A DNA stretch of 64,000 nt. Origin: an uncultured Hyphomonas sp. Its GTDB lineage: Bacteria; Pseudomonadota; Alphaproteobacteria; Caulobacterales; Hyphomonadaceae. A program made the translations under genes and the position numbers. Each line of letters opens with the position of its first letter. Position 1 is the first letter of the stretch. Below, piece after piece: positions 9,117 to 16,065 of this stretch. Where the stretch lies: positions 3,038,001 to 3,102,000 of the forward strand of contig NZ_OY776147.1 in the NCBI RefSeq assembly GCF_963675305.1, written 5' to 3'. The notes beneath the pieces were generated by a model. The model was not told the origin of the DNA. It saw nothing but the letters and a program-made list of their open reading frames with translations, and searched no databases.

Positions 9117-9851
9117 TCAAGCGGCGAACTGTTCACCCAGATAGACCCTGCGCACGTCCTCATTCTTCAGCACGCTTTCCGGCGAGCCGTTGAAGAGCAC
9201 TTCACCATCATACATGACATAGGCCCGGTCGACGATCTGGAGCGTTTCGCGCACCTGGTGGTCCGTAATCAGGACGCCCAGGCCACGCTGCTTCAGATAG
9301 CGGACAAGGTCGGAAATGTCGGAAATGGCAAGCGGGTCGATACCGGTGAACGGTTCGTCCAGTAGCATGAAGCTCGGACGCGAAGCGAGCGCGCGGGCGA
9401 TCTCGACACGGCGGCGTTCGCCCCCCGACAGGGAGGTGGCGGCCTGGTGGCGCAGATGTTCCACGTGCAGTTCGCTGAGCAGGCTGTCGACCTGTGCCAT
9501 GCGGGCGGCGCGGTCTTTTTCGACCAGTTCCGCCACAGCCAACACGTTCTCTTCCACCGTCATGCCCCGGAAAATCGAGGCTTCCTGCGGAAGATAGCCC
9601 ACGCCGAGGCGTGCGCGCTGATACATTGGAAGACGGGTCACATTCTCGCCGTCGATCGAAATCGTCCCCGAATCGACGCCGATAAGGCCCATAATCATGT
9701 AAAAGCAGGTCGTCTTGCCGGCCCCATTGGGTCCAAGCAGGCCAACAACTTCCCCGCGCTGAAGAGAAAGCGAGACATCCCGCACGACCTGTCGCTTGCC
9801 AAAAGCCTTGGCAATATTCTCAACGACAAGGCCTTCGGCCGGCTCGGTCAT
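9117..9851 (-). CDS. lptB: LPS export ABC transporter ATPase LptB
   Basis: This 244-residue ABC ATPase has Walker A GPNGAGKTT, the signature LSGGERRRVEIARAL, Walker B FMLLDEPFTGIDP and the switch His in LITDHQVRET. The signature and the sequence around it are those of LptB. It powers extraction of lipopolysaccharide from the inner membrane with LptFG (not in this window) and delivery to the LptC-LptA bridge. lptC and lptA lie immediately upstream on the same strand and rpoN downstream, the standard alphaproteobacterial order. The 95-bp gap to lptA holds no gene and may contain an internal promoter for lptB-rpoN. Confidence 0.97.
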   Translation of the reverse strand: MTEPAEGLVVENIAKAFGKRQVVRDVSLSLQRGEVVGLLGPNGAGKTTCFYMIMGLIGVDSGTISIDGENVTRLPMYQRARLGVGYLPQEASIFRGMTVEENVLAVAELVEKDRAARMAQVDSLLSELHVEHLRHQAATSLSGGERRRVEIARALASRPSFMLLDEPFTGIDPLAISDISDLVRYLKQRGLGVLITDHQVRETLQIVDRAYVMYDGEVLFNGSPESVLKNEDVRRVYLGEQFAA

Positions 9852-9945
9852 CTTTCTCAGGAATCCCTTTCAGTGCGGGCATTTGTTGCCCGGGAAGACT
9901 GTTACCTTCACATGCTTAAGATCGTTTTCACGATCCCGTTGAAAT

Positions 9946-10473
9946 TCAATCATTCGACCCGTTTTGGGTGTCGGGATCGATCATCATGCGCGTGCGGCCA
10001 TCGCCGCCATCCAATGTGGTGCGCCGGTTCGTGATCTCAAGCCTGAGCACTTCCCCTTCTGCCACATCGCGCCCGCGCATCAGGGCGACATTGCCGGTCA
10101 TGGTAATCGTGTCGGTCGACGCGACATAGACGCCGCGTTCGCCCTTCGCCTTCAGTTCCGGCGTGACATAGAACACATCGCCCTCGGCGGTCATCGACTC
10201 GATCTGGCCGAAACTGCCGCCAACGGTGCTGGTTTCCCCGCCTTCCTTGCCGGCGAAGACCATCGTCACCTGATTGGCCCGCAGACGGGCATCGCCCTGC
10301 TGGATGTCGACATTGCCGATCAGCAGCACTTTGCGCTCCAGCTCGAGGCTCTCGGTGCGGTCGGAATTGATGTAGATCGGCCCGCCTTCGGACGAAATCT
10401 GGGCATGGGCCGGAGCGGCAAAAGCCGCAAACACGCCCGCCAGCAGAACGCCGAGTATCCTAATTCGAGCCAT
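9946..10473 (-). CDS. lptA: LPS transport periplasmic protein LptA
   Basis: The ATG at 10473 was chosen because AAGGTG lies 8 nt upstream. It gives a signal peptide ending PAHAQ. A GTG at 10488 is the alternative. The mature protein shows the OstA/LptA beta-jellyroll pattern: SDRTESLELERKVLLIGNVDIQQGDARLRANQV, then TAEGDVFYVTPELKAKGERGVY and a further strand set ITMTGNVALMRG. About 175 residues is normal for LptA. It forms the periplasmic bridge carrying LPS to the outer membrane. The start lies inside the 3' end of lptC (14-bp overlap), indicating translational coupling. Confidence 0.93.
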   Translation of the reverse strand: MARIRILGVLLAGVFAAFAAPAHAQISSEGGPIYINSDRTESLELERKVLLIGNVDIQQGDARLRANQVTMVFAGKEGGETSTVGGSFGQIESMTAEGDVFYVTPELKAKGERGVYVASTDTITMTGNVALMRGRDVAEGEVLRLEITNRRTTLDGGDGRTRMMIDPDTQNGSND

Positions 10474-11149
10474 CAGTATCACCTTCACCCGTCGTTTCGG
10501 TTGGTTCCGGCGCCTCCGGGGCGGGGGCCGGATAGATCACGGTCCGTACATTGCCGACACAGACAATGCGATTGCCGTCATCGAGAACTTCATACGAGTC
10601 GCAGCGGATATCGCCAAGGGGTCCTTTCCCCTGCAGCGGCGAAAGCCCCTCGACCCGGCCCTCCCCGACATAGACCCGCGCGCCCGAAGACACGAACGTA
10701 TAGCCGGAGGCGTCAGTGATGCTGACATTGTCGTAAAGCTCAAGAATGCCTGCGTCCCGGTCGTACATGCCGGTCGGCGCGCTCACCTGGCTGCCGGCCT
10801 CGTCCCGCATGACCGGGGCTGTCAGGTCGACCGTCTGGTCCGTGCCGAGCCGGCGGCGCGCCGCATCCGCCGTGATCTGAAAGCTCTGCCCGGCCGAATC
10901 GCGCCCGGTGAAGCGCGGGTTCACCATGGTCACCGACTCATCCTTGGTCACCCGGACAGGCCGGGACTCGCTGGTCAGCGCGCTCTTAATAATGTGACCG
11001 GCAAAAAAACCGATCGAAATCGCCGCGCCCGCCACAAACACCATGCGCAGGACCTTCACACGCTCGGAACGCCGCCGGGCCTGTGCCAGCGTCAGCTGGC
11101 GGCGCGGGGCCCAGAGTGAGGCGGGATCATGATGTGTGGCGGCGTCCAT
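10460..11149 (-). CDS. lptC: LPS export protein LptC
   Basis: The 229-residue product has a cytoplasmic basic segment, one membrane anchor near residues 35-54 (MVFVAGAAISIGFFAGHII) and a periplasmic domain with the LptC jellyroll pattern (NPRFTGRDSAGQSFQITADAA, GMYDRDAGILELYDNVSITD). LptC anchors to LptB2FG and passes LPS to LptA. The last third (after about 205) is Pro/Glu-rich and probably disordered. It sits between nrnC and lptA, in the usual alphaproteobacterial order. The identification rests on context as much as on sequence, because LptC diverges fast. Confidence 0.92.
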   Translation of the reverse strand: MDAATHHDPASLWAPRRQLTLAQARRRSERVKVLRMVFVAGAAISIGFFAGHIIKSALTSESRPVRVTKDESVTMVNPRFTGRDSAGQSFQITADAARRRLGTDQTVDLTAPVMRDEAGSQVSAPTGMYDRDAGILELYDNVSITDASGYTFVSSGARVYVGEGRVEGLSPLQGKGPLGDIRCDSYEVLDDGNRIVCVGNVRTVIYPAPAPEAPEPTETTGEGDTDGSN

Positions 11150-11233
11150 GCCGATGGCGAACCTGTAAGCAACTCAGCTGTTTTCTTAGCCGTGATCCTG
11201 CCATGACAAAAGCGGTGAAGGCATGGCAGCCGG

Positions 11234-11848
11234 TCAGCTATGGGCGAAAATGTCCTGATCGTCCCAGCCTGCGAGGTCCAGACGGGCGCGCATGGGCAGG
11301 AAATCGAAGCAGGCCTGCGCCATTTCCAGCCGGCCTTCGCGGATCAGCATGGCCTCAAGCCCTGCCTTGATCTGGTGCAGATGCAACACATCGGAGGCCG
11401 CATACTGCATCTGCGCATCGCTCAGCTCCTTCGTGCCCCAGTCAGAGCTCTGCTGCGCCTTGGACAGTTCCACCCCGGCCACTTCGCGGGCGACATCCTT
11501 CAGGCCATGGCGGTCTGTATAGGTTCGGGCGAGCTTCGAGGCGATCTTGGTGCACCAGACCGGCGCGCAGGTGATTCCCATCCAGCGCAACATCATGGCG
11601 ATGTCATAGCGGCCATAATGGAAGATCTTGATCACCTTCGGATCGGTCAGCAGCGACTTCAGGTTCGGGCAGTCATAGTCCCGGCCGAGCTGGACCAGAT
11701 GCGCTGTGCCGTCGCCGCTGGAGAGCTGCACCAGCGTCAGGTGGTCACGATGGAGGTTGAGGCCCATGGCCTCGCAGTCGATGGCGACAACAGGGCCGAA
11801 ATCCATGTCAGCCGGCAGGTCGCCCTTGTGAAGTGTGATCCCGTTCAT
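11234..11848 (-). CDS. nrnC: NrnC nanoRNase (DEDDy 3'-5' exoribonuclease)
   Basis: At 204 residues this is only the DEDDy exonuclease domain, without the HRDC domains of true RNase D. The catalytic acidic residues are visible: D24 and E26 in VAIDCEAMGL, Asp in FHYGRYDIAMM, and Tyr/Asp in MQYAASDVLHLH. Segments such as VQLSSGDGTA, CTKIASKLARTYTDRHGL and the ending IFAHS are those I know from Bartonella/Caulobacter NrnC, which hydrolyses dinucleotides and replaces Orn in alphaproteobacteria. Annotation as RNase D would be misleading. The gene heads the nrnC-lptC-lptA-lptB-rpoN series. The start codon is centred in a perfect palindrome (listed separately). Confidence 0.9.
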   Translation of the reverse strand: MNGITLHKGDLPADMDFGPVVAIDCEAMGLNLHRDHLTLVQLSSGDGTAHLVQLGRDYDCPNLKSLLTDPKVIKIFHYGRYDIAMMLRWMGITCAPVWCTKIASKLARTYTDRHGLKDVAREVAGVELSKAQQSSDWGTKELSDAQMQYAASDVLHLHQIKAGLEAMLIREGRLEMAQACFDFLPMRARLDLAGWDDQDIFAHS

Positions 11849-11855
11849 GAACGGG
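11840..11855 (-). promoter_or_regulatory. Start-codon palindrome of nrnC
   Basis: CCCGTTCATGAACGGG is a perfect 16-bp palindrome. In the mRNA it would fold into a 6-bp stem that holds the nrnC ATG in its CAUG tetraloop. No strong Shine-Dalgarno precedes it. The structure could tune translation, but the effect is inference. Confidence 0.4.
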
Positions 11856-12106
11856 CTCTAGCATGAAAGCGGTTAAGGGCAAGTGTGAGCGCTGCCCCGC
11901 GAGCAGGCCCTGCCCCCCCCAGCCAGTTGGACAGGGTGTTGGATAAGGCCCCGGCCAGACACTCAGGAACACAATCTACAGACCGTCTATACACCCTATA
12001 CAGGCGCCGGAAATGACCTCAGACGAGCTTGCCGCCCTGACCACGCAGAGCCAGATGAGCCTCTGAGCAAAGGGGCGACGTAGAGGTAGCAGCCTGCCCC
12101 GCGCGG

Positions 12107-12817
12107 CTAGATACCCCATTCCATGTACATGCTGGTCATGCCGAGGGCGTCCACAAAGGCGTGGGCAATGATCAGGGGCCAGAGGTTTCGCTTGTAAAGC
12201 AGGAACAGGAGGCCGATGACGGCCCCGATCATGCCCGTGGTAATCCATCCGCTGAGGCCCTGATAATAGAAATGGCCAAATCCGAATATCACCGCTGCGG
12301 TGAAGACAGCCAGAGCAGGCGCCAGGCGCGCCCCGCTGAAGACTGCCTGCAGCCGGGTGATCAGGTAACCGCGGAAGAACATTTCCTCTGCCAGCCCGCC
12401 GCTGACGATGCCGATGCCGAGCCACATCAGGTAGACTGGCAGGTTTCCGGCGATGCCCGCAAAGCGATCCGTTGCCACGTCCTGCCCTTCTGGCAGGGGT
12501 TCAATTCCGATGGCTTGCAAGGCCACTTGCGTGACAACACCGGTGAGGATGATCGCGACGATACCCAGAAGCGTCTGCGGAATCATGAGCCATTTGCTCT
12601 TGGCGCCCGGAACGGCGCGCAGGCCCATCCCCGACCAGTAGATGCCGCGACGCCGTAGATAGACGGTCAGAAGGATGAGAAGTGTGATGAGGGAAACAGG
12701 ACCGGAAAACCGCCAGAAGAAATGATCGAGCGCCGCCTTGGAAAGGAATGCGATGGCCACCACGGCAATCACTTCCGTGAGCGCCGTGAGGCGCTCCCGT
12801 TTCAAATTCTTGTTCAT
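12107..12817 (-). CDS. CPBP family intramembrane metalloprotease
   Basis: The start at 12817 (MNKNLKRERL) removes an unlikely basic leader that the longer frame would add. About 236 residues contain roughly six to seven hydrophobic segments. The CPBP (Abi/Rce1-like) active-site motifs are present: motif 1 EExxxR as GLAEEMFFRGYL, motif 2 FGFGHFYYQ and motif 3 HAFVDALG near the C-terminus. Such membrane proteases are linked to prenyl-protein processing, bacteriocin self-immunity or stress signalling. The substrate here is unknown. It lies 97 bp after a second CPBP gene and a MarR-type regulator, so all three probably form one unit under the same operator. Confidence 0.88.
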   Translation of the reverse strand: MNKNLKRERLTALTEVIAVVAIAFLSKAALDHFFWRFSGPVSLITLLILLTVYLRRRGIYWSGMGLRAVPGAKSKWLMIPQTLLGIVAIILTGVVTQVALQAIGIEPLPEGQDVATDRFAGIAGNLPVYLMWLGIGIVSGGLAEEMFFRGYLITRLQAVFSGARLAPALAVFTAAVIFGFGHFYYQGLSGWITTGMIGAVIGLLFLLYKRNLWPLIIAHAFVDALGMTSMYMEWGI

Positions 12818-12914
12818 GGTTGGCTGGTCTCTCTGGTTTGCCCTCACCCGAGATTGGGCGAACATGGGTAGGATGCAGCAAAGCAGGCATTTGGATGCAC
12901 GCGGACGATCAAAC

Positions 12915-13760
12915 TTACATCCCCTCGGCTTTTGCACGCCGCCAGTAATAGATGGCCATGAGCGTGACGATGACGGGGATCATCAATCCATACTCGTCGA
13001 TCCAGAACCGCGTGTGGTCATCGGAGGTGGTCAGTGGTGAGAAGATTTTCTGGATGTAGATATTGTGGGCGCCGTGAAAAAAGATGGCGGGCCACAGGGA
13101 TTTCGACCTGAATGTATAATACGCCATGATGACGGACATGCTCGTGATCATCAGGGTGAAGCAGGCGATCTGGAAGAGCGGGTCCCCAAATCCGTATTTG
13201 ATGATGATCGGATAGTGCCAGGCTGACCAGACGATGCCGCTGATCAGGACGACGCCGCTGAACGGCAGAACCTTTCTCAGCTCCCAGATGAGAAAACCGC
13301 GCCAGCCGATCTCCTCGCCCGCAATCGTGCCAAGGGATTTTGCGAATTGTATCGTTGCCAACAAGGCGATCATCAACGACGACGCCAGAACCGGGCTGCA
13401 CGGCAGGCCAAGTTCCGCCGACCACTCCGACACTGTGCCGGCGTCCGGTACGCCGCCAAAGCCGAATATCCAGGCGAGCGCATAGCTGATCGTCACATAG
13501 GCGACCGGGATCAGATAGGATTGGATATTGTCGCGCCAGGTCCCGATCCCCCATGGCAGCGACGCAATCTTACGCCTTGTGACCTTGAGCGTCAGAAACG
13601 CCGCGATGGCGGGACACCACATCAGGGCGCCCACATAGATACTGACCGGCGCGAGGGCGACAATGGCGAAATGCCAGACCGCGCTGATGGCTGTCAGAAT
13701 GACCAGGAAGATGGTGATGGCCTTCCAGGCAGCCCGCTTGTCCGTTTCGGAGGCTGTCAT
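12915..13760 (-). CDS. CPBP family intramembrane metalloprotease
   Basis: The 281-residue membrane protein has about eight hydrophobic segments. Motif 1 is GEEIGWRGFL, motif 2 is SAWHYPIII and motif 3 is FFHGAHNIYIQ, as expected for the CPBP family catalytic Glu and His residues. It is only distantly similar to the CPBP protein encoded just downstream, so the two are neighbours rather than a recent duplication. The gene starts one base after the stop of the MarR-like regulator gene, so translation is likely coupled. Substrate and function are unknown. Confidence 0.88.
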   Translation of the reverse strand: MTASETDKRAAWKAITIFLVILTAISAVWHFAIVALAPVSIYVGALMWCPAIAAFLTLKVTRRKIASLPWGIGTWRDNIQSYLIPVAYVTISYALAWIFGFGGVPDAGTVSEWSAELGLPCSPVLASSLMIALLATIQFAKSLGTIAGEEIGWRGFLIWELRKVLPFSGVVLISGIVWSAWHYPIIIKYGFGDPLFQIACFTLMITSMSVIMAYYTFRSKSLWPAIFFHGAHNIYIQKIFSPLTTSDDHTRFWIDEYGLMIPVIVTLMAIYYWRRAKAEGM

Positions 13761-13761
13761 C

Positions 13762-14289
13762 TCATTCGGCTTTTTTTTGCTTGCTGGAGGCGCCCGCCTT
13801 CATTGCCGCCTTGCGAATGCGTTCAAGCAGTGGCGTGCGGTGCAATGCATCAATCACGCGATCCAGGATCGCCGAAAGGTCGTAGTCGATTTCGTCGTAT
13901 AGATCGGTGAACGCCTGTTCGATCTCCGCCAGCCGAACGCGCAGGCGCTGATATTGCGCCTTGCCGTTTTTCGTCAGGCGAAGGACCTTGCGGCGTCCAT
14001 CCTTTGGGTCATCCCTGCGTTCCAGCAAGCCAAGTTGGATGAGGCTCTCGACACGTTGAGCCGATAATTGATGGGGTTCATCAAGGGCCTTGGCGATATC
14101 CGCCAGGGATACCTGGCCCTTGTCTCCAATGAACAAGGTGCAGCCGACGGCTCTTGAGGGGATGGTGATCTCCGCCTCACGCAACAGGTCGTCGCCCTGA
14201 TCGGCGATGAGGTCCACCAGTCTCAGGAGCTTGTTGGACACGAACGCGCCTTTCAGCGCGTGCTCGTCCCTGAAATTCATCGCTGTCAT
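13762..14289 (-). CDS. MarR-type transcriptional regulator
   Basis: The product has a winged-helix core: VSLADIAKALDEPHQLSAQRVESLIQLGLLERRDDPKDGRRKVLRLT, where the wing DPKDGRRK-L-x-LT is characteristic of MarR proteins. Flanking helices would form the dimer interface. The start at 14289 uses GGTGGG upstream. The in-frame ATG at 14301 lacks a ribosome-binding site and would need a leaderless or very short leader. A near-perfect palindrome lies just upstream at 14306-14329, the likely operator. The gene leads an apparent operon with two CPBP membrane proteases. The ligand is unknown. Confidence 0.87.
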   Translation of the reverse strand: MTAMNFRDEHALKGAFVSNKLLRLVDLIADQGDDLLREAEITIPSRAVGCTLFIGDKGQVSLADIAKALDEPHQLSAQRVESLIQLGLLERRDDPKDGRRKVLRLTKNGKAQYQRLRVRLAEIEQAFTDLYDEIDYDLSAILDRVIDALHRTPLLERIRKAAMKAGASSKQKKAE

Positions 14290-14305
14290 GCTGCCCACCA
14301 TTTAT

Positions 14306-14329
14306 GCAATAAATTGCGCAATTTACTGC
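14306..14329. promoter_or_regulatory. 24-bp palindrome, probable MarR operator
   Basis: The two half sites are GCAATAAATTGC and GCAATTTACTGC, inverted around TTGCGCAA with one mismatch per arm. It sits about 15 bases upstream of the chosen regulator start, in a region where the promoter must lie. MarR dimers typically bind such 16-24 bp palindromes and autoregulate. The assignment to this regulator is inferred from position. Confidence 0.7.
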
Positions 14330-14492
14330 GTATATGGTTGGCTCAGGCGAAAGTCAAATCGTCCAGCCGTTCTCAACGCCCGAAAAATTGGCAAGCGAAA
14401 GCCTTCGGGCATTGCTCACATACTGAATGATGGCACGGTCAGGGACGCTGGCTATAGTGTGGTTATCATCGTCAGGAGGGAATGCGGACACC

Positions 14493-15533
14493 ATGAACCG
14501 GAGACAGATGTTGGGGACCGCCGGTGCGATGCTGGCGCTGGGGCCGCAAGCGATGGCGCAGGCGAAAGTTCAGGCGGGCGCGATGCCGGTCATGCTGCCG
14601 CCGCGGCTGAAGGCGGGGGACACGGTCGGCCTGATCGAACCGGCCTCGGCAACCTGGGAGCCGTTTGCCATCACGCTGATCGAGGAGGCGCTCGCCAATC
14701 TCGGCCTGAAGGCGAAGCGGGCGCACAATATTCTGGACCGGGACGGCTATTTCGCGGGCGATGACAAGGCCCGTGCGGACGGTGTGAACCAGATGTTCGC
14801 CGACCCGGACGTCGCCGCCATCATGAGCGTGCGCGGCGGCTGGGGCACGGCGCGGATCCTGCCCTTTCTCGATTTCGATATGATCGGGCAGAACCCGAAG
14901 GCGCTAATCGGCTATAGCGACATCACGGCGCTGCACCTCGCCATTCATGCGAAGACGGGCCTCGTCACCTTCCACGGACCGGTTGGCATTTCCGCCTGGG
15001 GCAAGCAATCGCTGGAGACGTTCAAACCCCTGCTGTTCGATGGCGCAATGCCGGACTATGTGAACCCGGTCGCGTCGGAAGACCGGCTGGTGCAGCGGAA
15101 ATGGCGTACCCAGACGATCACACCGGGCACCGCCCGCGGGCGGCTGCTGGGCGGCAACCTCACCGTCATGACGGCGCTTGTCGGCACGCCCTACCTGCCC
15201 TCTTTCGACGGAGCGATCCTGTTCTTCGAAGACATTGACGAAGCGGTCTACCGCATCGACCGGATGCTGACCCAGCTCGGCCAGGCGGGCATTCTGGGGC
15301 GCGTTGCGGGGGTGATCGTCGGCAACTGTACAGATTGCAGCCAGGGCAACAGCATCGGCGGCTTCACGCTGAGCGAGATCCTGACGCACCATCTGCAGCC
15401 GCTGGGCGTGCCGGCCTATTCCGGCGCCTTCATCGGCCACCTGACAGACCAGTTCACCGTGCCCGAAGGCGGGCTTGTGGAGATGAATGCAGACACGGGC
15501 AGTTTCCGCCTGCTGGAACCGGCGGTGCGCTGA
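14493..15533 (+). CDS. LD-carboxypeptidase, peptidase family S66
   Basis: The start at 14493 follows AGGAGGG and yields a Tat-like or Sec signal (MNRRQMLGTAGAMLALGPQAMAQ). The 346-residue protein shows the S66 triad: Ser142 in the nucleophile elbow IGYSDITALH, Glu245 in LFFEDIDEA and His315 in FIGHLTDQF. An oxyanion-type loop MSVRGGWGTARIL is also typical. S66 enzymes remove the terminal D-Ala from L,D-linked tetrapeptides of peptidoglycan (LdcA) or cleave microcin C-like adducts (MccF). A signal peptide suggests periplasmic action, whereas E. coli LdcA is cytoplasmic, so the substrate is uncertain. Confidence 0.88.
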   Translation: MNRRQMLGTAGAMLALGPQAMAQAKVQAGAMPVMLPPRLKAGDTVGLIEPASATWEPFAITLIEEALANLGLKAKRAHNILDRDGYFAGDDKARADGVNQMFADPDVAAIMSVRGGWGTARILPFLDFDMIGQNPKALIGYSDITALHLAIHAKTGLVTFHGPVGISAWGKQSLETFKPLLFDGAMPDYVNPVASEDRLVQRKWRTQTITPGTARGRLLGGNLTVMTALVGTPYLPSFDGAILFFEDIDEAVYRIDRMLTQLGQAGILGRVAGVIVGNCTDCSQGNSIGGFTLSEILTHHLQPLGVPAYSGAFIGHLTDQFTVPEGGLVEMNADTGSFRLLEPAVR

Positions 15534-15538
15534 GGCGC

Positions 15539-16006
15539 TTAGCCGGCCGCCTTTTTCAGGGCGACCATGGCGACTTCCATCGCGTTCAGGAAATTCGACC
15601 GGTCCTGCTTGCTGAAGGGCGCCGCGCCCTTGGGGGCGCCTTCCCCAAGGCCCGCGCGGAGGTCTGCATGGATGGCGCGGACAGCGACCGCATTGCCGAT
15701 CGAGGCATCCGTGAACGGCTTGCCATTCGGGCCGAGCACGCGCGCCCCCTTCTCCAGCGCCCGCTGGGCCAGCAGAATGTCTGCCGTGATGACGAGGCTG
15801 GCCGGCCCCGCCTGCTCGGCAATCCAGTCATCGGCGGCATCGAACCCGTCCGTCACGATCTGTCGTGAGATCAGCCGATGCTCCGGAATGCGGATATAGG
15901 AATTGGCGACAATCACCACCGGCACCTCATGGCGCAGCGCCACGCGGTACACCTCCTCCTTCACCGGACAGGCATCGGCATCGACGAGGACCGTCAGACC
16001 CGTCAC
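15539..16006 (-). CDS. YaiI/YqxD family protein (DUF188)
   Basis: The 155-residue product begins LTVLVDADACPVKEEVYRVA, the unmistakable N-terminus of the YaiI/YqxD family. It also has the conserved VANSYIRIP and ADDWIAEQAGPASLVITADI segments. The fold resembles PIN/NYN nuclease domains with clustered Asp residues, but the biological role is not established. The start is GTG at 16006, with GGGGACAGGG just upstream lying inside a small hairpin. The gene ends 6 bp from the convergent LD-carboxypeptidase gene. Confidence 0.9.
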   Translation of the reverse strand: MTGLTVLVDADACPVKEEVYRVALRHEVPVVIVANSYIRIPEHRLISRQIVTDGFDAADDWIAEQAGPASLVITADILLAQRALEKGARVLGPNGKPFTDASIGNAVAVRAIHADLRAGLGEGAPKGAAPFSKQDRSNFLNAMEVAMVALKKAAG

Positions 16007-16010
16007 GCCC

Positions 16011-16028
16011 TGTCCCCATGCGGGGACA
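16011..16028 (-). promoter_or_regulatory. Hairpin over the YaiI ribosome-binding region
   Basis: TGTCCCC and GGGGACA form a 7-bp stem with a 4-base loop directly before the GTG start at 16006. On the mRNA strand the Shine-Dalgarno-like GGGGACAGGG overlaps the 3' arm, so translation could be restrained. The effect is inferred from position only. Confidence 0.35.
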
Positions 16029-16065
16029 AGGCAGACGGGTTCGGGCAGGAACCGGACCGGATCAC

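Noticed and set aside
11911..11920. Run of C residues
   Set aside because: Homopolymer in a spacer with no gene; no frameshift consequence is visible.
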